Assembly (NCBI GenBank): GCA_030697205.1
Contig: JAUYQP010000006.1
Span: 1-64,000 of the forward strand
Length of the DNA stretch: 64,000 nucleotides
Source of the DNA: Mycobacteriales bacterium
GTDB lineage: Bacteria > Actinomycetota > Actinomycetes > Mycobacteriales > SCTD01
Direction: 5' to 3'
Position 1 is the first letter of the stretch. Every line of letters starts with the position of its first letter. Positions 35,225 to 44,390 of this stretch are shown piece by piece. Position numbers and translations under genes: made by a program. The notes beneath the pieces were generated by a model. That model saw only the letters and a program-made list of their open reading frames with translations, was not told where the DNA came from and made no database searches.

Positions 35225-36121
35225 GTGTCCGACCGCCTCTCCCTCACCGGCCGCTCCGCCCTCGTCACCGGGGCCGGAGCCGGTCTCGGCCGCGCCGAGG
35301 CCCTCGCCCTCGCCGCGACGGGTGCCGCCGTCGTGGTCAACGACTTCTCGGCCGACGCCGCCCACGCCGTGGTCGAGGAGATCACCGCGGCCGGCGGCCA
35401 GGCCGTCGCCGGCGTCGGCGACGTCTCGGACTGGTCGGTCGCCGAGGGCCTCGTGCAGACGGCAGTCAGCGAGTTCGGCCAGCTCGACGTGCTCGTCAAC
35501 AACGCCGGCGTCCTGCGCGACCGCACGATCTTCAACATCAGCGAGTCCGAGTGGGACACCGTCATCGCGGTGCACCTCAAGGGCCACGCGGCGACCTCGC
35601 GCTTCGCGACCGCGCACTGGCGCGACCGCTCGAAGGCCGCCGGCGAGCCGGTCTACGCACGGGTCGTCAACACCTCCAGCGAGGCCTTCCTCTACGGCTC
35701 CGGCGGCCAGCCCAACTACGCCGCGGCCAAGTCGGGCATCACCGCGCTGACCCTGTCGATCCACAACGCCTGCGGCCGCTACGGCGTCAAGGCCAACGTC
35801 ATCTGCCCGCGCGCCCGCACCGCGATGACCGCCGACGTCTTCGGGGCAGCCCCCGAGGGAGACGACGCGCTGTCGGCCGACAAGGTCGCCCCGCTGGTGG
35901 CCTACCTCGCGAGCCCGGCCGGCGAGGCGATCAGCGGCCAGGTCTTCGTGGCCTACGGCCCGATGATCGCGCTCGCGAGCGCGCCTGCGGTCGAGAAGCG
36001 CTTCGACGCGAGCGGCCCCGCCTGGACCGGTGAGGACCTCGACGGAGCGCTCGGCAGCTACTTCGCCGACCGCGACCCACAGCAGACCTTCATCGGGGGC
36101 GCGTTCTACAGCCTGTCCTGA
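35225..36121 (+). CDS. hsd4A: Hydroxyacyl-CoA/17-beta-hydroxysteroid dehydrogenase Hsd4A-like (SDR)
   Basis: 298-residue SDR of the peroxisomal multifunctional-enzyme-2 type: TGAGAGLGRAEALALA (cofactor), NNAGVLRD, NTSSEA, and YAAAKSG with catalytic Tyr and Lys. The C-terminal extension, ending in QTFIGGAFYS, is shared with Hsd4A (Rv3502c), which oxidises the 3-hydroxyacyl-CoA of the sterol side chain and also 17-beta-hydroxysteroids. The GTG at 35225 has AAGGAA about six bases upstream. In mycobacteria hsd4A also lies next to fadE26-fadE27. Followed by about 230 bases before the ABC transporter unit. Confidence 0.9.
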   Translation: MSDRLSLTGRSALVTGAGAGLGRAEALALAATGAAVVVNDFSADAAHAVVEEITAAGGQAVAGVGDVSDWSVAEGLVQTAVSEFGQLDVLVNNAGVLRDRTIFNISESEWDTVIAVHLKGHAATSRFATAHWRDRSKAAGEPVYARVVNTSSEAFLYGSGGQPNYAAAKSGITALTLSIHNACGRYGVKANVICPRARTAMTADVFGAAPEGDDALSADKVAPLVAYLASPAGEAISGQVFVAYGPMIALASAPAVEKRFDASGPAWTGEDLDGALGSYFADRDPQQTFIGGAFYSLS

Positions 36122-36350
36122 GGGCGTCTCGGTGACCGGGATCGCCCTGCTTCGTCCCTCGACACACAGCCGCAACCGACGGAGCATGAGGTTCGATGTG
36201 ACCCAGTGCACAGGAGTTTCCCGCCTGATGTCGAAGAGTCACACCAGCGGGTCCCCCCACACCCGCAGAGACGTACGACGCACGACCCGCCCGCCCCGCC
36301 TCCCTGACCCGGGGTGGGCACCCAGTGGACGACCGCAACGAGGAGAGCCC

Positions 36351-36416
36351 GTGCTGCCGCTCGCCCCCCCGAGCGCCACCCCGAGCCGGGGGCTGTCGCC
36401 CGTGAGTTGCCCGTGA
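36351..36416 (+). CDS. Possible 21-codon leader peptide coupled to ABC permease
   Basis: GTG at 36351 has a good AGGAGAG three to ten bases upstream, better than anything in front of the permease start. The 21-codon frame ends in TGA at 36414-36416, overlapping the proposed permease GTG (36413) as GTGA. The peptide is Pro/Ser rich. This geometry suggests translational coupling, with ribosomes ending the short frame and re-starting on the permease. It could also be chance. Confidence 0.4.
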   Translation: MLPLAPPSATPSRGLSPVSCP

Positions 36417-38390
36417 GGCAGTTCCTGGCCTTCACGATCATCGGGCTGATCGCCGGGTCGGCCTACGCGATCGCTGCCTCCGGGCTCGTGCTGACCTACG
36501 CGACCTCCAACGTCTTCAACGTCGCCCACGGCGCGGTCGGCATGATCATGGCCTTCCTGTATTGGGAGCTCGTCGTCGCGCAAGGCCTGCCGAGCCTGCT
36601 TGGGCTGGTCCTGGTCGTGGGCGTTGCGGCGCCACTGCTCGGCTTTGTGCTCGAGCGCTTCATGATGCGCAAGCTCACGGAGGCGCCGGCCGTCATCGCG
36701 CTCGTCATGACGGTCGGGCTGCTCGTCATGCTCATCGGCGTGGCGCAGGTCGTCTGGCCGCCGGAGGGTCGCCGCGTCGACCCTTTCCTCAACGGCAGCG
36801 GCCTGGACCTGTCGGTCTACTTCGTCACGGCGCAGGACATCATCACCTTCGTGGTCGGCCTGCTGACGGCGCTCGGCCTGTTCCTGCTGCTGAGCCGCAC
36901 GCGCACCGGCACGGCCATGCGCGCCGTCGTCGACAACCGCGAGCTGCTGGCGCTGCACGGTGCCCGCCCCAACCTGCTCGGCGGCATCTCCTGGGCAATC
37001 GGCTGCTCGTTGGCCGCGCTGGCCGGCATCCTGCTCGTCCCGACCTTGCGGCTGGACTACCTCAACCTCACGCTGCTCGTCATCGCTGCCTACGCCGCGG
37101 CGATGGTCGGCAGGTTGAAGAACCTCCCGCGCACCTTCGTCGGGGCGCTGGTGCTCGGCCTGATGACGTCCTACGCCCAGTGGATCGTCGGCAACATCCC
37201 CCCTGACCTCGACCAGAGGCTCGGTGGCCTCATCCAGGGGACGCGCATCGCGCTGCCGACCATCTTCCTGCTCGCGGTCATGCTGCTGCTGCCGCAGGAC
37301 AAGCTGCGGGTCGGGCGCGTGTCGGGCACGGTGCTTCCGCCGCTGCCGTCCTGGGCGAAGACGCTGGCTTTCTCCGTGGTCTTCCTGGTCGGCACCTACT
37401 TGGTGACCGGGTTGATGGCGGAGTCGACCGTGGCGCGCTACGGCCAGGCGCTGTGCTTCCCGCTGATCATGCTGAGCCTGGTGCTGCTGGTCGGCTACGG
37501 CGGTGACGTGTCGCTGTGCCAGCTGTCCTTCGTCGGCGTCGGTGCGCTCGTCGTCGGCGGCAGGCTGCTGCCCTTCCTCGAGGCCGAGCTGTCGCTGCTG
37601 ACGCTCGTCGTCGCCTTCTTCGCGACCGCGCTGCTCGGCGCGATCGTGGCGCTGCCAGCACTGCGGCTGCGCGGTCTGTACCTCGGGCTGGCGACCCTCG
37701 GCGTGGCCAGCGCGCTCGACTCCATGCTCTTCCAGACCAAGTTCGGCTTCGGCGCCGGCGGTGGCTCCTTCACCCTGGAGCGCACGCAAGTGGACCTGTT
37801 CGGGATCGACCTCACCGGCGAGCGCGCCATGACGATGGCCGTGGCGGTCACCTTCGTGCTCACCGCGCTCGTGGTCCTCGGCGTTCGGCGCTCGAAGTAC
37901 GGCCGCATCCTGCTCGCAGCGCGCGACAGCGAGGCGGCCTGCGCGACTCTCGGCTACAACACCAGGGCGGTCCGGGTCGCGGTCTTCGCCCTCAGCGCCG
38001 GTCTCGCCGGTGTCGCGGGCGCGCTCTACACCGGCATGAACGTCTCGGTGAGCACCGCGGACTTCCTGTTCTTCAACAGCCTGCCGCTGCTGCTGTTCGC
38101 CGTGGTCGGAGGCGTCACCAGCGTGACCGGCGTCTTCATCGGCGGCATGACCTACCAGTTCGTCATCCCCACGGTGGCCGGTGAGTCACCCACGATCATC
38201 GGTCTGACCTACGTGCTGCTGTTCGCGGCCATCCTCAGCCTGGGGGGCAACCCCAACGGCGTCGCCAACGTGTTGTTCAACCTCCCCAGGAGGCTGTTCG
38301 GTCGCGGGCCTGCCGCGCCGGTCAGCGGCAACGCCCCTGCCAGCCCGCCGGTGCCGACCACCGCGCCCGCCCGCGAGGAGGTGGCTGTCG

Positions 38391-38401
<11 letters not shown>
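36413..38401 (+). CDS. Fused LivH-LivM ABC transporter permease
   Basis: Integral membrane permease of about 662 residues joining the two permeases of branched-chain-amino-acid-type (HAAT) importers. The N-terminal half is LivH-like (FTIIGLIAGSAYAIAASGLVLTYATSNVFN, and DNRELLALHGARPN). The C-terminal half from about residue 330 is LivM-like (LRLRGLYLGLATLGVA; the DSEAACATLGYNTRAVR coupling loop). About 16-18 membrane segments. The start is uncertain: GTG 36413 is preceded by a short coupled frame, and the same frame is open farther upstream. Stop overlaps the ATPase gene by 11 bases. Substrate unknown; context suggests a sterol-derived compound. Confidence 0.88.
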
Positions 38402-39142
<741 letters not shown>

Positions 39143-39146
<4 letters not shown>

Positions 39147-39865
39147 CCGACACGACGGCACCGCACGCACTCGAGCTGATCGGTGTCACGGCCGCCTACG
39201 GCCGCATCGAGGTCCTGCACGGGGTTGACCTCGTCGTGCCGCGGGGCTCGGTCGTGGCCCTCCTCGGCCCGAACGGCGCGGGCAAGACCACCACGCTGAG
39301 GGTCGCCAGCGGCCAGATGGAGGCCACCGCCGGTCACGTGCACCTCTCCGGTCACCACCTCAACGGCGCCGACCCCGACCGGCTCGCCCGAGCCGGGCTG
39401 TGCACCGTGCCCGAGGGTCGCGGGATCTTCCCCAACCTCAGCGTCGACGAGAACATCCGGCTGTTCGCCTACACCGCGACCGCGTCGGAGCAGGATGTCC
39501 GCGAGCGGACCTTCGACCAGTTCCCCCGGTTGCGGGAGCGCCGCACCCAGCTGGCCGGTCGGCTCTCCGGCGGCGAGCAGCAGATGCTGGCCATGGCCCG
39601 CGCCCTGTCGACCGACCCCGCACTGCTCATGCTCGACGAGCTCTCGATGGGCCTCGCCCCCCTGATCGTCGGCCAGCTCTACGAGCTCGTCGGAGAGATC
39701 GCGGCGACGGGCGTGAGCGTCCTGGTCGTCGAGCAGTTCGCCCGCAGGGCGCTCGCGGTCGCGGACTACGCGGTTGTCATGGTCGGCGGCCGCATCACGG
39801 CCGTCGGCGAACCCAAGGACGTCGAAGCAGAGCTCTCGGCCGCCTATCTAGGAGGAGCAGCATGA
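39143..39865 (+). CDS. LivF-type ABC ATPase
   Basis: 240-residue second nucleotide-binding subunit. Walker A is GPNGAGKTTT, the signature is a normal LSGGEQQMLAMARAL, Walker B is LLMLDELSMGL with the typical LivF Leu after Glu, and the Q-loop region VPEGRGIFPNLSV is LivF-like. Powers uptake with the LivG-type partner. ATG at 39143 in an ATGA overlap with the upstream gene and another ATGA overlap with the secreted-protein gene downstream, so the set is tightly coupled. Confidence 0.92.
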
Positions 39866-41397
39866 TGTCACGTCGCATGCCATCACGGCGCCGTGCGTCG
39901 CTCGGCGCCATGGTCACCGGACTCGCGGTGGCGGCCTCGGTGCCCGTGCTCTCCGGGCCGGTCACCGCAGCCGAACCGCGCACCGAGAGCGACCTCGGCG
40001 GCTTCTTCGCCGAGGCCGAGGGCGCGCCCCTTCGCGTCCTGGTCGACGATCCGGCCATACCGATCCCGCGCAGCCCCGGCGCCGCCATCGCCGAGGCCGA
40101 CCTCTCCTACACGCTGTCCAGCTTCAACACCGGTCCGACCGGTCGGGCTCTCGCCAGCACGTTGTGGCCGGGCAACCTGTTGGGCACCGGCCTGGGCGCC
40201 CTCACCGAGGGGCAGGCGAGCTACCCCCTGGCCGCCACCGCGGCCTATCCAGGTGGCCCGTTCGAGGCCGATAACAGCGACGCGCAGGCCATCACCATGA
40301 AGAGCCAGGCGCAGGGCCTCGACGTGTCGGCCCGAGCGGCCACCCTTGCCCCTGAGCCGTCCGTGGCGCTCTCGGTGGGCAACGCCGAGTCGACCTCCTC
40401 GCTGACCATCGTGAAGGATCCCAAGAGCAAGGACGCCGTCAAGGACGTCAGCGTCGCGAAGGTCGTCTCCACGGTCAGCGACGTGACCATCCTCGGGATG
40501 CTCAAGATCGAATCGGTCGTGACCACGCTGGAGGCACGCAGCGACGCCCTCGTCGGCAGCTCGAGCGGTGGCACCAGGGTGAGCGGCCTGTCGTTCCTGG
40601 GCCAGGGCCTCGTCATCGACAACGAGGGCGTCAAGCCCAGCGGCGGGTCGGCCACCCCCATCCCGGGCTTGCCCGGCGACGCGACGGCGCTGATGGAGAT
40701 GCTCGGATTCACCATCGAGCCGCCGGTCATCAGCGACACCGACGCCGGGGTGCAGGGTGCCCGGGCCGCCCGCGGTCTGACCGTCACCGTCGACACGGTG
40801 CTGGCCCGCCAGACGCTGTCGATGTTCCCGCAGCTCAACGACGCCCTCGGCTCCGTCTTCGGCAGCGTGCCGGACCTCCCAGGAGCACCGGTGCAGCCAC
40901 GGGGCCCGCTGTTCTACACGCTGTCCGCGCAACCGAAGATCACCTACGTCATCGGTGATGCTCGCGTCACGTCGAGCGCTAGCCTGCCGCTGACGGTCGA
41001 CTTCCCCGAGTTCCCGTCGTTCCCCGTGTTCCCCGGTGACCCGGGCACCCCCGGCAGCCCTGGTACGCCGGGCTCCCCGCCGCTCGCTGGAGCGGTGGAC
41101 CCCGGTGTCACGACCCCCGTCGCCCCTGGTGTCCCGCCTGCCGTCGCCGGGCCGGGTCAGGTGCCGACGACCCTCGCCGCGTCGACCGACGTGCCTGACC
41201 CCTTCAAGGGGGTCGGACCGATGGTGGTCCTCGCCGGACTGGCGCTCGCCGGCTTCGGGGCAAGGGGTCTGCTCGGCGTGCAGGCCGCTGCTCTCGGCGG
41301 CGGTGTCATCGGCGGCCCCGGGTGCGCGCTGGGCGCCCCTGCTGACCTCCCGGACCTGCGCGACACCCCACCGACCACCAGTGAGGAACCCCGATGA
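39862..41397 (+). CDS. Secreted or anchored protein of unknown family in ABC operon
   Basis: 511 residues, family not recognised. It has an Arg-rich N-terminus and a signal peptide ending near residue 36 (PVTAAEP). A long beta-rich, Ser/Thr/Val-rich middle follows, then a Pro/Gly tract around residues 390-440 (FPEFPSFPVFPGDPG and collagen-like GTPGSPG), and one hydrophobic stretch near 455-480 (VVLAGLALAGFGARGLLGVQAAALGGGVIGG) that could anchor it. Placed between ATPase and receptor genes and coupled by ATGA to both sides. A role as envelope scaffold or substrate-capturing partner of the transporter is inference. Confidence 0.75.
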   Translation: MMSRRMPSRRRASLGAMVTGLAVAASVPVLSGPVTAAEPRTESDLGGFFAEAEGAPLRVLVDDPAIPIPRSPGAAIAEADLSYTLSSFNTGPTGRALASTLWPGNLLGTGLGALTEGQASYPLAATAAYPGGPFEADNSDAQAITMKSQAQGLDVSARAATLAPEPSVALSVGNAESTSSLTIVKDPKSKDAVKDVSVAKVVSTVSDVTILGMLKIESVVTTLEARSDALVGSSSGGTRVSGLSFLGQGLVIDNEGVKPSGGSATPIPGLPGDATALMEMLGFTIEPPVISDTDAGVQGARAARGLTVTVDTVLARQTLSMFPQLNDALGSVFGSVPDLPGAPVQPRGPLFYTLSAQPKITYVIGDARVTSSASLPLTVDFPEFPSFPVFPGDPGTPGSPGTPGSPPLAGAVDPGVTTPVAPGVPPAVAGPGQVPTTLAASTDVPDPFKGVGPMVVLAGLALAGFGARGLLGVQAAALGGGVIGGPGCALGAPADLPDLRDTPPTTSEEPR

Positions 41398-42002
41398 CCC
41401 CCGCCCGGCCCGCACCCTCGTCGATCTCGACGCCAGTGACCGTCAGCGACCCATTCGCGACGGCGGCCCCGCGGACGTCGGTGCGTGACCGGCTGCGCGT
41501 CCCGGACCAGGCCATGGCTGCCGCCGCCGCCCTGCTGCTGCCGCTCGGGCTGGTCCTCGTCATGCTGTCCTGGTGGGGAGCGGCGCGCACGCCGTACCTG
41601 TTCGAGCAGCTCCCCTACCTCATCTCGGGAGGTCTGCTCGGGCTCGGCCTGGTGATCACCGGTGGGTTCGTGCTCTTCGGCTCGTGGATCGTCCGGACCT
41701 CGCGGGAGCAGCAGGCGCTCAGTCTGGAGCTGCTCGAGGCCGTGCGCTCGGTGCGTGATGAGATCGCCGGCCTGCCCGCCATGCCGGTCGGCGCGTCGAA
41801 GGCCGGGGGGACCCGCAAGCGCGGCCTCAACGGCAGCGCCAACGCCTCTGGTCTCGTGGCCACGGTGAACGGCTCGATGCTCCACCGGCCCGACTGCGTC
41901 ATCGTGTTGCAGCGTGAGGACGTCCACGCCGTCACCAGCAAGGAAGCGGACGGCCTGACGTCCTGCCGGTTGTGCGACCCGCTGCGCGCAGCTTCCGTCT
42001 GA
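41394..42002 (+). CDS. Two-TM protein with Cys/His metal-site-like tail, in ABC operon
   Basis: 202 residues. Two hydrophobic segments (about residues 40-60 and 74-100) are followed by a charged helix (SREQQALSLELLEAVRSVRDEIA) of coiled-coil type. The C-terminal domain reads SMLHRPDC, then CRLCDP about 28 residues later, a His/Cys-Cys-x2-Cys pattern like the zinc site of Ada-type domains. Family not recognised. It overlaps the secreted-protein gene (ATGA) and precedes the receptor gene by 42 bases. Possibly an accessory membrane component of the importer. Confidence 0.72.
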   Translation: MTPARPAPSSISTPVTVSDPFATAAPRTSVRDRLRVPDQAMAAAAALLLPLGLVLVMLSWWGAARTPYLFEQLPYLISGGLLGLGLVITGGFVLFGSWIVRTSREQQALSLELLEAVRSVRDEIAGLPAMPVGASKAGGTRKRGLNGSANASGLVATVNGSMLHRPDCVIVLQREDVHAVTSKEADGLTSCRLCDPLRAASV

Positions 42003-42044
42003 CCCCGCCTCACTCCCCAGCAGCTGATCCAGGAGACACCCATC

Positions 42045-43580
42045 ATGCGTCAGAACCACCGCCCGTCGCGCGCGCTCGTCGTCGTGCTCGCGGTCTCGAG
42101 CCTGCTCACCTCTGCCTGCGGAGCCCGCCTCACCGACGACCAGCGCGCCCAGGCTCTGGCCCAGACCGGAGGAACGTCCGGCGGCGCGGGTGCGGTCACC
42201 TCCGGCGGAGACACCACGGGCACCACGGGTGTCACCGACACGACGGGGACCACCGGGACGACCGGTGCGGGCACGTCCGGGTCGAGCGCGACGGGCTCGA
42301 CCGGGTCCAGTGGCACCTCCGGCACCAGTGGGACCAGTGGGACCAGCGGGACCACGGGCTCCGGGGCCATCACCGACACCCGGCCGCTGCCGCCGGGTGG
42401 CAACGGCGGTGCCACCGACAAGGGCATCACCGGCGACACCATCACCATCGCGAACATCAGCGACGTGAGCGGCGCAGTCCCCGGCATCTTCGAGGACGCC
42501 CAGCTCGCGGTGAAGGCTTACTTCGCCTATTTCAACGCCCGCGAGAAGACCATCTACGGCCGCAAGATCAAGCTGCTCTCGCTCGACTCCCGCCTCGATG
42601 CGGGCGGCAACCGCGAGCAGAGCATCAAGGCATGCAACGAGGCCTTCGCCGGCGTGGGATCTATCTCAGCCTTCGACCAGGGCGGCGCCCCGGTCATCCG
42701 CGACTGCGGACTCGCCGACATCCGCGGCATCGCCACCACGGAGCAGATGAAGGCGGTCCCCAACGCCTTCCCGATCAACGCGGCCGGCACCGGTGGCAAG
42801 CGGTCACTCGGGACCTTCGGCTGGGCTGCCGAGCGATTCCCGGACGCGATCAAGAAGGCCGCCTACATCTACATCGACGGCGAGGTCACGCGCCAGCAGG
42901 TGCAGCAGGACGTCGAGGCCGCCGAGGCGCTGCTCGGGTTCGACTTCATTTCGACGCCAGCCGTGGGCATCACCGAGACCAACTACGGCCCGGTGGTCCA
43001 GCAGCTGAAGAGCGATGGCGCCGAGTACGTCACCTTCACCGGCGCTTACCAGCAGGCCGCCTCGTTCGCGACGGAGTTCCAACGGCAGAACTACAAGCCG
43101 GCTGTCTACCAGCCGACGGTGACCGCCTACACCCCGGACTTCATCAAGCAGGCGGGTGACGCGGCCGAGGGCACGTTCGTCGCCGTCACAGGGTCGCTCA
43201 ACGAGGAGACCGACATCAATCCGGAGCTGAAGCTCTACGCGCAGTGGCTCAACCAGGTGAAGCCCGGCGCGGTCCCGACCGGCCTCGGCCAGTTCTCGTG
43301 GGGGGCGGCACGGTTGTTCGTCGAGAAGATGAAGGACATCGGTCCCAAGCCGACCCGCAAGTTGCTGCTCGCCGAGATCGCCAAGGTGAAGAGGTACGAC
43401 GGCGGCGGGCTCTTCGGCCCGCAGGACGTCGGCGGCCGCCAGCTCGGCAGCTGCACGAAGATCACGCGCGTGCAGGGCGGCAAGTTCGTCCGCGTCGAGC
43501 CGACGGCCAAGGGCTCCCAGCGCTGCAAGGACCAGGTCTACAACCTCAAGACCAAGCAAGGTGAGCCGGCCGTCAACTGA
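42045..43580 (+). CDS. ABC transporter substrate-binding lipoprotein (HAAT family)
   Basis: 511-residue lipoprotein receptor of the Leu/Ile/Val-binding type (Peripla_BP_6). The lipobox LTSAC puts Cys25 at the mature N-terminus. A Gly/Thr/Ser linker spans about residues 41-108, then the two-lobed binding domain begins with ITGDTITIANISDVSG. Later blocks such as VGITETNYGPVVQQLKSDGAEYVTF fit the family. ATG at 42045 with CCAGGAG upstream. Last gene of the permease-ATPase operon; a hairpin follows. The ligand cannot be read from sequence, but the location within a KstR regulon suggests a sterol or steroid acid. Confidence 0.9.
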   Translation: MRQNHRPSRALVVVLAVSSLLTSACGARLTDDQRAQALAQTGGTSGGAGAVTSGGDTTGTTGVTDTTGTTGTTGAGTSGSSATGSTGSSGTSGTSGTSGTSGTTGSGAITDTRPLPPGGNGGATDKGITGDTITIANISDVSGAVPGIFEDAQLAVKAYFAYFNAREKTIYGRKIKLLSLDSRLDAGGNREQSIKACNEAFAGVGSISAFDQGGAPVIRDCGLADIRGIATTEQMKAVPNAFPINAAGTGGKRSLGTFGWAAERFPDAIKKAAYIYIDGEVTRQQVQQDVEAAEALLGFDFISTPAVGITETNYGPVVQQLKSDGAEYVTFTGAYQQAASFATEFQRQNYKPAVYQPTVTAYTPDFIKQAGDAAEGTFVAVTGSLNEETDINPELKLYAQWLNQVKPGAVPTGLGQFSWGAARLFVEKMKDIGPKPTRKLLLAEIAKVKRYDGGGLFGPQDVGGRQLGSCTKITRVQGGKFVRVEPTAKGSQRCKDQVYNLKTKQGEPAVN

Positions 43581-43598
43581 GGTCTGCAGCGCGACGCA

Positions 43599-43635
43599 CG
43601 GAGGGCCGCTCTCCCCACAGGGTCGCGGCCCTCCG
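43599..43635. terminator. Terminator hairpin between receptor gene and kstR
   Basis: cggagggccgc (43599-43609) pairs perfectly with 43625-43635 across a 15-base loop. It lies between convergent genes, ending three bases before the kstR stop, and may serve both. Confidence 0.72.
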
Positions 43636-43637
43636 CG

Positions 43638-44243
43638 TCAGTTCAGCACGATGTCGATCGCCCGCTCGATGTCGGCCCACACCTGGTCGGCGTCGATGCG
43701 CCCGCCCAGCCAGGCGATCTGACGGGCGAACCAGACGTCCTGGAGGATCCCGCTGCGCGCGAGGTCCTCGTCCGCCACGTCACCGCCGGGGTGCATGGCG
43801 GAGGTGATGAGATCGCCCATGCTGGAGCGGATCCCGGTGACCTCGCCGGCGACCGAGGAGTCCGCGGCCATCATTGCCCGGATCATCGCCTCGGTGAGGT
43901 TGGGGTCCTTCTGCAGCGAACGGGTGGTGCGCTCGAGGACGTAGGCGACGCGGTCGCGCGGGGTCTCGCCGGGGATGGTGCGGCGCTGCATCCGACTGCT
44001 CATCGTGTCGAGCTCGTGGGCCATCGCGGAGACGAGCAGGTGCACCTTGGAGGGGAAGTAGCGGTACAGCGTCCCGAGGGCGACCTCGCTGCGCTCCGCC
44101 ACCTCGCGCATCTGCACGGCTTCGTAACCACCGCGGCTGGCGAGGGCGAGGGTGGCCTGGATGATGCGTGCGCGACGGGCACGCTGCGCCGACGTCTCGC
44201 TCTCGACGAGGGGTGCGCCCGCCCCGGCAACTGCTCCGACCAC
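43638..44243 (-). CDS. kstR: TetR-family repressor KstR
   Basis: 201-residue TetR regulator. The DNA-binding half contains ASRGGYEAVQMREVAERSEV and ALGTLYRYFPSKVHLLVSAMA, almost the sequence of M. tuberculosis KstR, which represses sterol genes until a 3-oxo-sterol-CoA-type ligand binds. The C-terminal ligand domain (DPNLTEAMIRAMMAADSS, DVWFARQIAWLGGR) also follows KstR. I chose the GTG at 44243, which has GGAAGGA seven bases upstream; the frame is open much farther. A near-consensus operator lies 30 bases upstream, so it is likely autoregulated. It is divergent from fadE34. Confidence 0.93.
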   Translation of the reverse strand: MVGAVAGAGAPLVESETSAQRARRARIIQATLALASRGGYEAVQMREVAERSEVALGTLYRYFPSKVHLLVSAMAHELDTMSSRMQRRTIPGETPRDRVAYVLERTTRSLQKDPNLTEAMIRAMMAADSSVAGEVTGIRSSMGDLITSAMHPGGDVADEDLARSGILQDVWFARQIAWLGGRIDADQVWADIERAIDIVLN

Positions 44244-44273
44244 GACGACATCCTTCCAGAAGGTGGCGCAAAG

Positions 44274-44287
44274 TAGCACCGGTTCTA
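44274..44287. promoter_or_regulatory. KstR-type operator 10 (autoregulatory)
   Basis: TAGCACCGGTTCTA has one mismatch (C for A in the left core). It lies 30 bases upstream of the kstR start. Confidence 0.68.
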
Positions 44288-44341
44288 CCCGTTCGGTGAC
44301 CGAGACATCCCTCACCGCGCAGGTTGCGCTGGTGCTACAAC

Positions 44342-44355
44342 TGCAACGTGTTCTA
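44342..44355. promoter_or_regulatory. KstR-type operator 11
   Basis: TGCAACGTGTTCTA fits every fixed base of the motif. It lies 35 bases upstream of the fadE34-like start. Confidence 0.82.
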
Positions 44356-44390
44356 GTATCCGCGCACCACCTGGCAGGAGGCAAGGGCGC

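Noticed and set aside
36122-36350. A KstR-type operator in front of the ABC transporter
   Set aside because: I looked for AACnnGTT cores and GTTCTA halves and found none; this gap holds no other recognisable gene or site apart from the leader frame at its end.
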